Shown piece after piece: positions 7,703 through 15,680 of a stretch of DNA of 64,000 nucleotides; positions within the stretch are counted from its first letter, which is position 1, and each line of letters starts with the position of its first letter. The stretch covers positions 1 to 64,000 of the forward strand of contig JANRLL010000009.1 in assembly GCA_033762715.1 (NCBI GenBank), read 5' to 3'. A model generated the notes under the pieces. That model saw nothing but the letters and a program-made list of their open reading frames with translations, made no database searches and was not told the DNA's origin. Made by a program: the position numbers and the translations under genes. Source of the stretch: JANRLL01 sp033762715 (lineage in GTDB: Bacteria > Pseudomonadota > Alphaproteobacteria > Rickettsiales > SXRF01).

Positions 7703-7899
7703 AGAATCGGGTGGTACACCCCCGCCGTACTCCCCCCAATATGAGAGCGGGATTTACTATATATCTTCGTGCCCATAGCGGCGAGGATTATGTCACTTAA
7801 GGATTTAAAATCATCACTGACGTGAACCAACCATGTTGGAGCATTGCCGCTGCTCAAATCTAATTGCGTCACAGCATATGCACGTAATAGGCATGGCAC
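7699..7899 (-). CDS. doubtful small ORF
   Basis: A GTG-started frame of 66 codons, with the same frame open without a usual start up to about 7973. The composition is protein-like, but I recognise no family and there is no clear ribosome site. It overlaps the end of the DUF5681 gene by 4 bases. It may be a remnant. This is the only coding candidate in the 7703-8019 gap. Confidence 0.22.
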   Translation of the reverse strand: MPCLLRAYAVTQLDLSSGNAPTWLVHVSDDFKSLSDIILAAMGTKIYSKSRSHIGGSTAGVYHPIL

Positions 7900-8019
7900 G
7901 CAGCGAGTATTTCCGCGAATGTTGGTGAGCTTATTAGTGCCAGAATGCCGCTCAAAAGTAAGAATCTTAGTTCACGATTTGCCAAATTTTATCCTTGTTT
8001 CGAAAATGTATCTTTAAGC

Positions 8020-8850
8020 CTAACAAACTTCTTTCATTCTTGCTTCTTCAAGTACTCTTAATGCTCCCTGCAAAGGTTGCATTTCTGCGAAATACTCGGC
8101 TGAAGGATGCAAGGCTAGGTATGCTTCTAATGCGTGAAGCATTACCGCTACTGCCGTCCTCAATACATCAGTTCCTTGCGCCTCATCAGGCCCCCATGCA
8201 ATGCTTTTTAATCTGCCAGATTCATCCAATTCAACATGCCCACCTAAGCATCTCACGCCAGAATGAACCGTTGAGCTGAAAACTGAATAAATGGCGTGAA
8301 AGAAGTCGCTCATCCCTGCGTACTCAGCAATGCGCTCTATTGGCAATCCCGATTCCAGGCCTGCGGCTTTGTTCTGCTTATTAAGTTCTTTCACTTGAAG
8401 CTTTGCCAATCTTTCTACTTCGGCAATTTCTGCGCGTTCTGCTTCAGTTAAAAGCGAAGCCTCATCAGATACAGCCAACAAACTGGCAGCTAATCGTTGC
8501 TGTGCCTGTGAATCCCAATCTGCCAGTTTGTAGCAGAAATCCTCATGATTAACACAAGCCACTAGCGAAAATGCTGTTTCCAAAAGCACGCGCGCTAATG
8601 AAGTTGAACTATATGAAAGATTTCTTTCCTCTAATATAATGGTGCCTTGATAATGCTCCAGCATGCGTGCCAAGAGAGCCGCAATCATCAATCCGCGATC
8701 ACCCTTAGGTATTGAATAGAGAAATACTTTTTGACCAAGGCGATTTACATCGCGGGCTAGGCCTAATTCGGCACCCTTCACTTGCTCATTTTCACGAACC
8801 CAAAATTCTATGTCCGTAGCTAAAAAGCCTTCATCTAGTATGTTGCTCAT
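8020..8850 (-). CDS. DUF5677-like protein
   Basis: A 276-residue mostly helical protein. RMLEHYQGTIILEERNLSYSS followed by ARVLLETAFSLVAC and the later SVFSSTVHSGVRC resemble the layout of DUF5677 proteins (conserved R, E and a late S-x-x-H in a HEPN-like bundle). Family assignment is from pattern alone. There is a long coiled segment rich in Ala/Glu (about residues 120-165). No membrane or signal segment is seen. The gene lies downstream of the XRE regulator on the same strand, with a non-initiating coding remnant in between. Function is unknown; in mobile elements such proteins are sometimes accessory or defence genes. Confidence 0.6.
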   Translation of the reverse strand: MSNILDEGFLATDIEFWVRENEQVKGAELGLARDVNRLGQKVFLYSIPKGDRGLMIAALLARMLEHYQGTIILEERNLSYSSTSLARVLLETAFSLVACVNHEDFCYKLADWDSQAQQRLAASLLAVSDEASLLTEAERAEIAEVERLAKLQVKELNKQNKAAGLESGLPIERIAEYAGMSDFFHAIYSVFSSTVHSGVRCLGGHVELDESGRLKSIAWGPDEAQGTDVLRTAVAVMLHALEAYLALHPSAEYFAEMQPLQGALRVLEEARMKEVC

Positions 8851-8860
8851 GCATAAGCAT

Positions 8861-9016
8861 TTAGCAGCGTACCGTCGGAATGTCTGCCAGTTTTGTCGTA
8901 TAATTTGGAGATTTTAATTCTCGCCGCATTCCCCATGTGGCTCGCATACTTTCGATTGACGCTTTGGCCTGTTCCTCTGTGCCGCAACGTAGATCGTATC
9001 TGAGCCATGCATGCGG
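8861..9016 (-). pseudogene. coding remnant without a start
   Basis: On the minus strand a frame of about 51 codons is open between two upstream stops and a TAA at 8861-8863, with natural-looking composition (RYDLRCGTEEQAKASIESMR...). There is no ATG, GTG or TTG at a sensible place near its beginning. It ends 10 bases before the DUF5677-like start. It probably is the tail of a decayed gene between the XRE regulator and that gene. Confidence 0.35.
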
Positions 9017-9079
9017 TTATTAACCCAATATCAATGCGATCGAACCGGCATGGAAGACATTATACCTAGACAGCGGTTT

Positions 9080-9334
9080 TTATGTCTTACGTAGGGCATC
9101 CTTCACTTTATCGAGAATATCCAATTTTATGCCCAAGGCGTGCAGCCAGTCGTTTAGCTCAAGCACATCCAACCTTCTTTGCCCTAATTCTATTTTGGAA
9201 ATATTCTGTCGAGAAATAGCCAGTTTGGCGGAAAGCTCCTCCTGCGTGATGGCTTTTCTCTTCCTAGCCTTCACTAAAAGCTCTATCAATTCGCTATAGC
9301 GGGAATCGTAAACGCTGGGCTTTCTCTTTTTCAT
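9080..9334 (-). CDS. XRE-family HTH regulator
   Basis: An 84-residue DNA-binding protein. ARKRKAITQEELSAKLAIS then RQNISKIELGQRRLDVLEL is the five-helix Cro/CI-type fold, with the recognition helix at SRQNISKIE. It is small enough to be a single-domain repressor or antitoxin-like regulator. ATG 9334 is preferred; a TTG at 9370 would add 12 residues and would lie inside the probable operator. It likely controls itself and possibly the genes on either side. Confidence 0.85.
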   Translation of the reverse strand: MKKRKPSVYDSRYSELIELLVKARKRKAITQEELSAKLAISRQNISKIELGQRRLDVLELNDWLHALGIKLDILDKVKDALRKT

Positions 9335-9343
9335 AAAAGAGAT

Positions 9344-9381
9344 ATTGCGCGATAATCGCGAATGCGCCAAAATCGCGCATT
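9344..9381. promoter_or_regulatory. candidate operator of the XRE regulator
   Basis: ATTGCGCGAT (9344-9353) and ATCGCGCATT (9372-9381) form an inverted repeat with one mismatch, with a smaller palindrome TCGCGA at 9356-9361 between them. It sits 10 bases before the XRE start codon and in the divergent gap to the lipoprotein gene, as expected for an autoregulated promoter. Confidence 0.5.
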
Positions 9382-9446
9382 ATTAAGCTGCCTATCGTAT
9401 CTTGCATAATGCGTGTCATGTGAGCTTGTTTTTTGAGGAGCATCCA

Positions 9447-9920
9447 ATGAAACCAATATTTCTTCTATCAATCGCTATCATGGCACTGAGTGCCTGCGCT
9501 CCCACGCAGCAGCAAAGCCTGCAAAGCTTATCCGAAAAAGAGCGATTGGCAGCGGCGCATGATGAGCTGGAAAGCGTCATGAAAAAGCGCGACAAGCAAG
9601 TACAGGATGCCGAGAATCTTGCAAAACCTGCAAAGGACGCGTGCATAGAAAAACGCCAAGCGGGGGTTATCAAAACATATGAGGAATCCGCACAGTGTTC
9701 AAATCAAGCGATAGTTTTTGCCTTTGAGCGCGTAGAATTCCCCTACATGGACTTGGTGCAACAATACGCAGATAAGCGCGTAGAGCTTCTTAGAAAACTG
9801 GATAAAAAGGAAATCACACGCGCCACATTCAAAAAGCAATTCCGTGAATATCTAAAGACTTTCATGGATCAAACATATGCGCGGGATTCAGATAAATTGG
9901 TGGCGAAGTTTGCGGGGTGA
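9447..9920 (+). CDS. small lipoprotein, coiled-coil
   Basis: 157 residues. The signal ends in the lipobox LSAC (IMALSACAP), so the mature protein should begin with a lipid-modified Cys at about residue 16. The rest is charged and helical (SLSEKERLAAAHDELESVMKKRDKQVQDAE), with two further cysteines that could pair. A GAGGAG ribosome site sits 7 bases before ATG 9447, so a longer upstream frame is not used. It is followed after 28 bases by a four-helix membrane protein. I do not recognise a family. A surface-exclusion role for the element is possible but not shown. Confidence 0.75.
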   Translation: MKPIFLLSIAIMALSACAPTQQQSLQSLSEKERLAAAHDELESVMKKRDKQVQDAENLAKPAKDACIEKRQAGVIKTYEESAQCSNQAIVFAFERVEFPYMDLVQQYADKRVELLRKLDKKEITRATFKKQFREYLKTFMDQTYARDSDKLVAKFAG

Positions 9921-9948
9921 AAATCTCTGTCTTGGAGCGAGGGTTGTA

Positions 9949-10452
9949 ATGATTAAACCTGTAATAAAATGTCTAGCCGTATTTGTAGGTGCATTGATGA
10001 TCCTCGTTATGGGATTCTTTGGGCTGGGAGTATTAGCGCTTTACAAAGAAAAGAATGGCCTGCTTTCATTCGAGGTTATGGACTATCAGCTTATTTTGAT
10101 ATTTTTGGTATTCTATACTCTGTTCTTCTATATATATTTAGTCTTTAAGAAGGGCGTGGGTGTTAGACGGAAAGCATTGTGTTTTGTAGCTACCATAATT
10201 GCGGTTCCATTTAGCTATTTATTAGCCAAAAACATTATAGGAAAAATATTCGGTTTTTTGTTTAATCATTTGCAGTTTGATTGGCTCCTTTCTGCCATTT
10301 CCTCCATTTCCATGATAGAAATTTTTGTTTTTCTCATGAGCCCGAGCATCCTCGCTGCCGAAATAGCGTTTTATATTCAATTTCGCATTTTTCGTTACTA
10401 CATCCCCAAAAATCGGAAATTGATTATGAATAAGGCACTGGAAATCCCCTAA
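9949..10452 (+). CDS. four-helix inner membrane protein
   Basis: 167 residues with four hydrophobic segments at about 8-30, 42-65, 76-98 and 110-140, joined by short basic loops (FKKGVGVRRKA). No family is recognised. The ATG at 9949 has GGAGCGAGG upstream; an earlier in-frame start at 9877 lies inside the lipoprotein gene and is less likely. It presumably forms an operon with that lipoprotein. The codons are AT-rich. Confidence 0.7.
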   Translation: MIKPVIKCLAVFVGALMILVMGFFGLGVLALYKEKNGLLSFEVMDYQLILIFLVFYTLFFYIYLVFKKGVGVRRKALCFVATIIAVPFSYLLAKNIIGKIFGFLFNHLQFDWLLSAISSISMIEIFVFLMSPSILAAEIAFYIQFRIFRYYIPKNRKLIMNKALEIP

Positions 10453-10563
10453 GCTGACCAGAATATACAAATGAGAGCCTTTGCTGGAGGTTGTATAACC
10501 TTAAGCTGGTCAAATAAAAAAAGTGCGGTATGATACGGTAAAATATTAATTATTGGCCGCGCA

Positions 10564-11103
10564 GTGACAAAAGAAAACAAACTCCACCTCACGTTACTTG
10601 AGTCTGGAATGCCGGGGCTTACGCCAGCATGGGCTAAGGTCTTGTGCGAAGCCGCGGCTGTTTGCCTTGAAGAAAAGAAGCATAAAACTGGGGTTACGTT
10701 ATTCCTTTCGGGACTCACGACAGAAACAATTTTGCTTGAATGGAATGCTGTTGATGAACAGCAGCGTAAAGCTCACAAAGATATACATGAGGCAACGGAA
10801 TATGGAGCGTGTGGGTTGGCTATTTTGCTAGTCAAAAAATTGACAGGTAAAGTTGTTCTTGAGCGATCTTACAAGGGGTCAGGATTTGATTATTGGTTAG
10901 GTGATGAGAACCACGACAGCGCAGATTTATTTGCAGGGAAAGCTCGGCTAGAAGTATCGGGAATGCTGGAAGGCAACAAAAATGCCCTCAATGCCCGTGT
11001 AAAGCAGAAGAAATCACAGATACAACCCAGTCGACATTTGGCACCTGGGTTTGTTGCAGTTACAGAATTTAGCAATCCGATGGCACATGTGGAGGTAGCA
11101 TGA
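10564..11103 (+). CDS. unknown protein with possible PD-(D/E)xK-like fold; first gene of a coupled pair
   Basis: 179 residues with a GTG start and no strong ribosome site. I do not recognise the family. The order of predicted elements is helix (residues 74-94, with E76 and E79), strand (KVVLERSY), strand with D109 (GFDYWLG), strand with E130 (ARLEVSG), helix (NARVKQKKSQI), strand (GFVAVTEF). This resembles the nuclease core alpha-beta-beta-beta-alpha-beta with D...E-x-x, although the usual Lys after the Glu is replaced by Ser. The call is inference. The stop overlaps the next start as ATGA, so both are made together. Upstream, CTGACCAG and CTGGTCA flank about 50 bases and may be an operator. 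Confidence 0.65.
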   Translation: MTKENKLHLTLLESGMPGLTPAWAKVLCEAAAVCLEEKKHKTGVTLFLSGLTTETILLEWNAVDEQQRKAHKDIHEATEYGACGLAILLVKKLTGKVVLERSYKGSGFDYWLGDENHDSADLFAGKARLEVSGMLEGNKNALNARVKQKKSQIQPSRHLAPGFVAVTEFSNPMAHVEVA

Positions 11104-12230
11104 AAAATATTACCTCAATCCACCAAAGCGCCATGGAAAAAACCGACTATGCAGTGTCAGCTAAGTTAAAAGGTGATATCGAAGCCGCGCGCGCGCTATT
11201 TAATGAGGCTTTTCTCTTAGAAAAAGAGGCGGCGATGCTTGCCTTACAATTTGGTGCCACAGAGCCAACTCGGTCAATCTTATTGCGCAGCGCCGCTTCA
11301 TTGGCATTGGATGCACAAAAAACATCCGAGGCGGAAAAGTTGGTATGTACTGCCTTGGCAAATGAACCGCCCGCCGATATTGCAAATGAGCTAAGGGATT
11401 TATTAGAGCAGGTCCATTTCCAGCGGCACTTAGACTTACGCGGCATAACGCTTTCGGACGACGAAGTGCAGATGTCTATTGCCGGTGAAGGAGTAGGATT
11501 CGGTATTACACCTACCGAATTGTTTACACACCGTATTACAAAAACTGAGAATCTAATTTATCGCACCGCAGAAAGAACCAGAAGTAAGCCTTATCGTGAA
11601 GCAGGCCCCCTAGACAAAAGCACGCGCGAAAGTGTTGCACTTTATATGTCAACGCCAAGGGCAGCGAGTTTTGCTGTTACCTTTAGAGTGGGGCAAAGTG
11701 AGCAAATGATTTTGCCAGGATTATCTTTTGGACAACAAGTTATTGATGAAATGCTTGGTTGTCTTGAAATTTTTATAAGTGGGGATCAGACAGAACTAAA
11801 AAAACGTATTCCTGATCAGGCTTATTATAATAACTTTATCGGATTGGCTCGTAGTATTGCTCCAGATGGAAAAGACTTAAACCTTGTGGGATTTACTACG
11901 ACAAGAAATGGTAAAGAAAAACGTGTGGCAATTACTCGCAATGAGAGAGCTCATAACATAAATCCGATTACGCCTCCTAAAGTAATTGACGTAGAAGATG
12001 ACCGCAGTGAGGCCATTATTATTGGTGTTCTAAGATTCGCAGATTCAGTTAAGGCAGGAAAAGATATCATCAAAATTGTTGATGACGAAAATGCTGGTCA
12101 TAAGCTCACAGTTCCTGAAGGTATGATGAGTGATATTGTAAAACCCCTTTGGAATACAAAAGTAGTAGCAACGGGGCGTTATAAAGGTAAGCAGCTTATC
12201 CTTGAGGATATTGAGGCTTATACTGAGTAG
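11100..12230 (+). CDS. unknown protein, second gene of the coupled pair
   Basis: 376 residues, no recognised family. The first hundred residues are amphipathic helices (AKLKGDIEAARALFNEAFLLEKEAAML, then SAASLALDAQKTSEAEKLVCTAL) of TPR-like character. The middle is mixed. The last 70 residues look like a small beta-barrel (IIGVLRFADS...VVATGRYKGKQLILEDIEAY). No signal or membrane segment. It starts inside the stop codon of the putative nuclease-like gene (ATGA) and is the last gene before the tRNA end of the island, a usual cargo position. A sensor or immunity partner for the first protein is one reading. Nothing is proven. Confidence 0.7.
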   Translation: MKNITSIHQSAMEKTDYAVSAKLKGDIEAARALFNEAFLLEKEAAMLALQFGATEPTRSILLRSAASLALDAQKTSEAEKLVCTALANEPPADIANELRDLLEQVHFQRHLDLRGITLSDDEVQMSIAGEGVGFGITPTELFTHRITKTENLIYRTAERTRSKPYREAGPLDKSTRESVALYMSTPRAASFAVTFRVGQSEQMILPGLSFGQQVIDEMLGCLEIFISGDQTELKKRIPDQAYYNNFIGLARSIAPDGKDLNLVGFTTTRNGKEKRVAITRNERAHNINPITPPKVIDVEDDRSEAIIIGVLRFADSVKAGKDIIKIVDDENAGHKLTVPEGMMSDIVKPLWNTKVVATGRYKGKQLILEDIEAYTE

Positions 12231-12345
12231 CTCTATAGTCAGTAATGCCTTAGGTATTTAACTGATAGGAGCCGTAATAGATTTCATAGAATCCAGCGAA
12301 ATGCCCCACATATTCCCCACAGTGCCGCCGATATAATATTGTCTT

Positions 12346-12367
12346 TGTGGACTTATAGAGGACTTAC
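12346..12367 (+). repeat. terminal near-repeat, right copy (candidate arm site)
   Basis: Matches 2799-2820 at 21 of 22 bases in the same orientation and again holds two tandem GGACTTA units. It ends 56 bases before the tRNA-proximal att core. The interval 12231-12423 otherwise holds no gene that I can support. Confidence 0.6.
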
Positions 12368-12423
12368 ACGGCAAATCATAGACTTGATGGTGACACAAAA
12401 CACTTGTTAACGTATTGAAAAAT

Positions 12424-12472
12424 ATGGCGCACCCGAGACGATTCGAACGTCCGACCTTTGCCTTCGGAGGGC
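12424..12472 (-). repeat. attachment site within the tRNA-Arg gene
   Basis: The tRNA-side copy of the 49-base direct repeat, identical to 2599-2647. It forms the 3' part of the intact tRNA, so insertion left the tRNA functional. Confidence 0.92.
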
Positions 12473-12501
12473 AATGCTCTATCCAGCTGAGCTACGGGTG
12501 C
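12425..12501 (-). tRNA. tRNA-Arg (anticodon CCG)
   Basis: A 77-nt cloverleaf on the minus strand: acceptor GCACCCG/CGGGTGC, discriminator G, encoded CCA; D stem GCTC/GAGC; anticodon arm TTGCC-CTCCGAA-GGCAA with anticodon CCG reading CGG; T arm GGACG-TTCGAAT-CGTCT. Its 3' part is the integration target of the island to its left, and the complete gene is kept at this end. Confidence 0.95.
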
Positions 12502-12569
12502 GTGAGGCGATTCTGCTTTCATACTCGGGTGAATGCGTACGTGCTACCGAAAAATAAGGTGGGTAGGGC

Positions 12570-15500
12570 TTAAAAATCCAGGCTATAGCGCAGGAAGACG
12601 CGCGCATCATTTTCAGCCGTGGCGTCATGGTTTGGATTGACCCGAAGCGCTGAATTAAGGCTGAGTTGCGATTGATCGGCGCTGATTAAATGATAATAGC
12701 CTTCAAAGCTCCATTCCTGTGCGGTAGGCGTCAGGTTGAGGGATTGATTCTGATACACCACATCGCCGCCTTTGAGCACATCCACCGGCAAGGTAAGACC
12801 GGCGCGACCCGACATAACACGCATCGGTTGCGACACCATAAAGCCTAAGCGATCACCGCTGCGGCCGACATTGTTAAACTCGGTGCCGAAGGCAAAGGCA
12901 TTGGTCATGATAGTGCCAAAATCGGTGAAGAGTGAGCTATGCGAAGCAGCGACTTGCGTCAGACCCATATGGTAATTGGCAAGCAGCGTGACATCATCAG
13001 CCAGCGCATAACGTCCGGCGATGCCGCTATGGTAGGTGGTGGATTGATCGATGCCAAAAGCTCCGCTGGTTTCGGAACCGAGCAAGCTGTTATTTTCGAC
13101 GACGACACCGTTGCTAAACGCCACTTCGGCCTGATTTGCATCATAACTGAAGGACTGCTCGTAATAGGCGCCTCCAATGCGCTTGTTGGTGGCAAACTGG
13201 TAGTCATATTCATCACGGAACTTGCCGTCATAGGCGGCGAGCAAGGTTTTCGAATGCGGGTTTTTAAATTCCATCACGCTGCTATTGGCCACATCGGTTA
13301 AGCTCAAATACGGATTGAGCGTGGCGCCACTCATCACTAGGCGCTCTTGATCCCAATCGCTGACAGCGCTGGCTAAATGCGTGTGGTAATTAAGCGATAA
13401 GGCTTGCTCGCCTAGCCCGGCATTAGGTAGCGCTGAGCTAAAGGAGAAAGAGGAGAAAGGCGTATTTTGCCCCTGCTGGCTGGCGGTGCTGGTAAAGCTT
13501 ACCTGCGCGAAATTGCCAATGCTGCCGCTTTGCGCGAATTCCGGCTGCGCAAATTGCATCAGCTGGGTGAAGGCCGATTTGGTTTGGCTTAGGCTGCGCG
13601 ATACGCTTCCTAAGCCGATCGTATAATCTTTGCGGTAGGCATCGGTGAAAATTAAATGCGCGGTGCTTTTGGTCAAGGAATCACCGAAGGGAGCCGATAA
13701 GCCAAAGCCTGATGTGGAAAAGCCAAAGCTCGAATGCGAGCCAGGCACCGAAAGCGTCCAGCCACCCACCGTTGGATCGGTGGCTGCTTCTAAATTAACG
13801 CGGCCATGGCCATAGACCGCATCGACACCGGCCACGCCTAAATCATCGGCCGTATCAAATAAAATATCGAGCACTTCGGTTGGATCAAGCTGCGGGAAAG
13901 CGCCCAGCATAATAGCAATGGCACCGCTTATGTTGGGTGCGGCAAAAGAGGTGCCTTGAATGGCGCTGGAATAGCCGCCGCCATTTTGGGTGGAGGTGGT
14001 AATTTCACCGGGCGCTGCCAAACACCAATCGCGTGCCAGGCCGCACTCTTCGCTGAAGCTGGAAATATTGCCGCTATCGTCTAGTGATATGGCTGCGACC
14101 CAATGGCCACTCCAATCGTAATGGGACGGGTTCACTGCATCGTAGTTGCCTTGGGTGACGGCAGCGGGTGCAGTGGCACCTTGGAAATAAAGCGGCATAC
14201 CAGCCAGTACGCCTGGTTCGGTGGTGCCGTCATTGCCGGCGGAATAGACGATGATGGTGCCGTTTTGTATCGCCGTATTATAGGCGCTGGCCAGAGTGGT
14301 GCCGCCATACGTGGTGTTTAAAATAAATTGCAGCTGGGGCACGCTTGCTTCGGCAATGGTGAGCGAGCTGTTATCGAGCTGCTGTAGGCCGTAGCTGGCG
14401 TTGATGACTTGTGCGCCATTATTGGTCGCATATAAAATGCCAGGGGCGTCGCCATTGGTGAGATCGCCATTATCGTCGGCAAATCCGATCGACATGATGT
14501 TGGCTTCGGGCGCCACTCCATGCATACCGTCGCTCGATTCATTGCGCTCAGCTGCGATAATGCCTGCAACCCAAGTGCCGTGTTCGTCTGTGTCACTGCC
14601 GCCAGTGGCGCAGCCTGAATCGTCGCAGGTAACCGACAAACTGACGAGTGAGTTAGCGTCTAATTCCGAATGCGTCATATCAACGCCGGTATCAACCACG
14701 GCGACAATCACATGCCCATCGGGCTGGTCGTCGAGCAAGTTGCCCGAACCGTCGCGGTTGAAAATGCGGCCGTCATAGCCATGCGCATAGGCATAGTTAG
14801 CGCGCATATCCAAAATGCCTTCTTGGTTTTGCGATTCGGCCGTGTCGAAGCTCGCGGCGCTACAGGCTTCGGGGTGGATGCCCGCGCCGGCCCCGCAATC
14901 GATGGTTTCGCTGCCGGTGATCCCGCCACCGCCCCCACCGCCCCCACCGCTCCCACCGCCGCCAAGTCCTACGGCAGCTGCAACGGCACCGGCGAGTACG
15001 GCGCCGCCCAAGACTACCCCAGAGCCTGCGCCCATACCGGTTTTGGCGACTGAGATTTCGCGGGTGCTTAAGGCTTCGTGATTTTTAATCAGCTGCGCGG
15101 CGTTGTATGGATCGGCTGCATTTTGCGCGATCAAATATTTCGCCACGTCGAATTTTCCGGCGTTGTAAGAAGAGATGAGTGCCGTCTCCCAACGGTTGTT
15201 TTGAGCGTTGATATTGGCGCCGTTTTCCACCAGGAATTTCACCATATCCATATTGCCAGCGCGAGCGGCACGAATCAGCGGTGTGTTGCCTTCGATATCA
15301 CGAAAATCCAAATTGACGCGGTAACTAGGGGTTGCACCAGGCGCGCTTTGTAACATCGAACGCACGAAATTCACATGCGCGCGCAGGCGCTCCACATCAC
15401 CACGATCAACGGCATTGAACATCGCCTGCTGGTCTTCAAGCGTCAGGCTGGAAATAGGTTTGGGCGAGACAATGTATGGCGTTTCGGCGGCAAGGGCGGA

Positions 15501-15584
15501 CGTGCTGCTAAGCAGTTGGGCCGCGATCATCAAGGAATAAGGTATCAGCTTATAAGGCGATGGCCTGGCAGTCATGGCGTCCAT
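12570..15584 (-). CDS. ankyrin-repeat subtilase autotransporter
   Basis: 1004 residues. A signal peptide ends near residue 33 (SALAAE). Two to three ankyrin repeats follow (about 60-155: GNTPLIRAARAGNMDMVKF, then ETALISSYNAGKFDVAKYL). Next come a hydrophobic segment (188-207) and a poly-glycine linker. The S8 protease domain has D298 (VVDTGVD), H335 (DEHGTWVAGI) and S546 (GTSFAAPN). The last 350 residues are beta-rich and end in RYSLDF, the terminal aromatic signature of an outer-membrane barrel. S8 autotransporters export a protease to the cell surface; N-terminal ankyrin repeats are unusual there. The gene stands alone between tRNA-Arg and a small membrane protein. Confidence 0.85.
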   Translation of the reverse strand: MDAMTARPSPYKLIPYSLMIAAQLLSSTSALAAETPYIVSPKPISSLTLEDQQAMFNAVDRGDVERLRAHVNFVRSMLQSAPGATPSYRVNLDFRDIEGNTPLIRAARAGNMDMVKFLVENGANINAQNNRWETALISSYNAGKFDVAKYLIAQNAADPYNAAQLIKNHEALSTREISVAKTGMGAGSGVVLGGAVLAGAVAAAVGLGGGGSGGGGGGGGGITGSETIDCGAGAGIHPEACSAASFDTAESQNQEGILDMRANYAYAHGYDGRIFNRDGSGNLLDDQPDGHVIVAVVDTGVDMTHSELDANSLVSLSVTCDDSGCATGGSDTDEHGTWVAGIIAAERNESSDGMHGVAPEANIMSIGFADDNGDLTNGDAPGILYATNNGAQVINASYGLQQLDNSSLTIAEASVPQLQFILNTTYGGTTLASAYNTAIQNGTIIVYSAGNDGTTEPGVLAGMPLYFQGATAPAAVTQGNYDAVNPSHYDWSGHWVAAISLDDSGNISSFSEECGLARDWCLAAPGEITTSTQNGGGYSSAIQGTSFAAPNISGAIAIMLGAFPQLDPTEVLDILFDTADDLGVAGVDAVYGHGRVNLEAATDPTVGGWTLSVPGSHSSFGFSTSGFGLSAPFGDSLTKSTAHLIFTDAYRKDYTIGLGSVSRSLSQTKSAFTQLMQFAQPEFAQSGSIGNFAQVSFTSTASQQGQNTPFSSFSFSSALPNAGLGEQALSLNYHTHLASAVSDWDQERLVMSGATLNPYLSLTDVANSSVMEFKNPHSKTLLAAYDGKFRDEYDYQFATNKRIGGAYYEQSFSYDANQAEVAFSNGVVVENNSLLGSETSGAFGIDQSTTYHSGIAGRYALADDVTLLANYHMGLTQVAASHSSLFTDFGTIMTNAFAFGTEFNNVGRSGDRLGFMVSQPMRVMSGRAGLTLPVDVLKGGDVVYQNQSLNLTPTAQEWSFEGYYHLISADQSQLSLNSALRVNPNHDATAENDARVFLRYSLDF

Positions 15585-15680
15585 GTGTGGTTATATTATG
15601 GCACACATGATTACCGTAAGATGCACGGATTGCAATGTATTTTAAAAAAGTCGCTAAGAATGTTTCCGCGACAAAAACAC

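Larger units (their letters stand above)
2599..12472. mobile_element. integrated element in tRNA-Arg(CCG), about 9.9 kb
   Basis: The element is bounded by the 49-bp direct repeat of the tRNA-Arg 3' end and carries a tyrosine integrase just inside the left end. Cargo in order: integrase and a coupled unknown; AlpA-like regulator, primase-like Toprim protein and RepA-type ATPase; DUF5681 protein; a DUF5677-like gene and XRE regulator on the opposite strand; a lipoprotein and membrane protein; a coupled two-gene unit. Base composition is visibly AT-richer than the flanks. There are no capsid, tail or conjugation genes, so it looks like a satellite or integrative plasmid-like element relying on a helper, or a reduced island. 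Confidence 0.9.

Noticed and set aside
14708..15053. Overlapping frames around the poly-glycine region of the autotransporter
   Set aside because: They come from the GC-rich GGN tract and low-complexity codons, not from separate genes.
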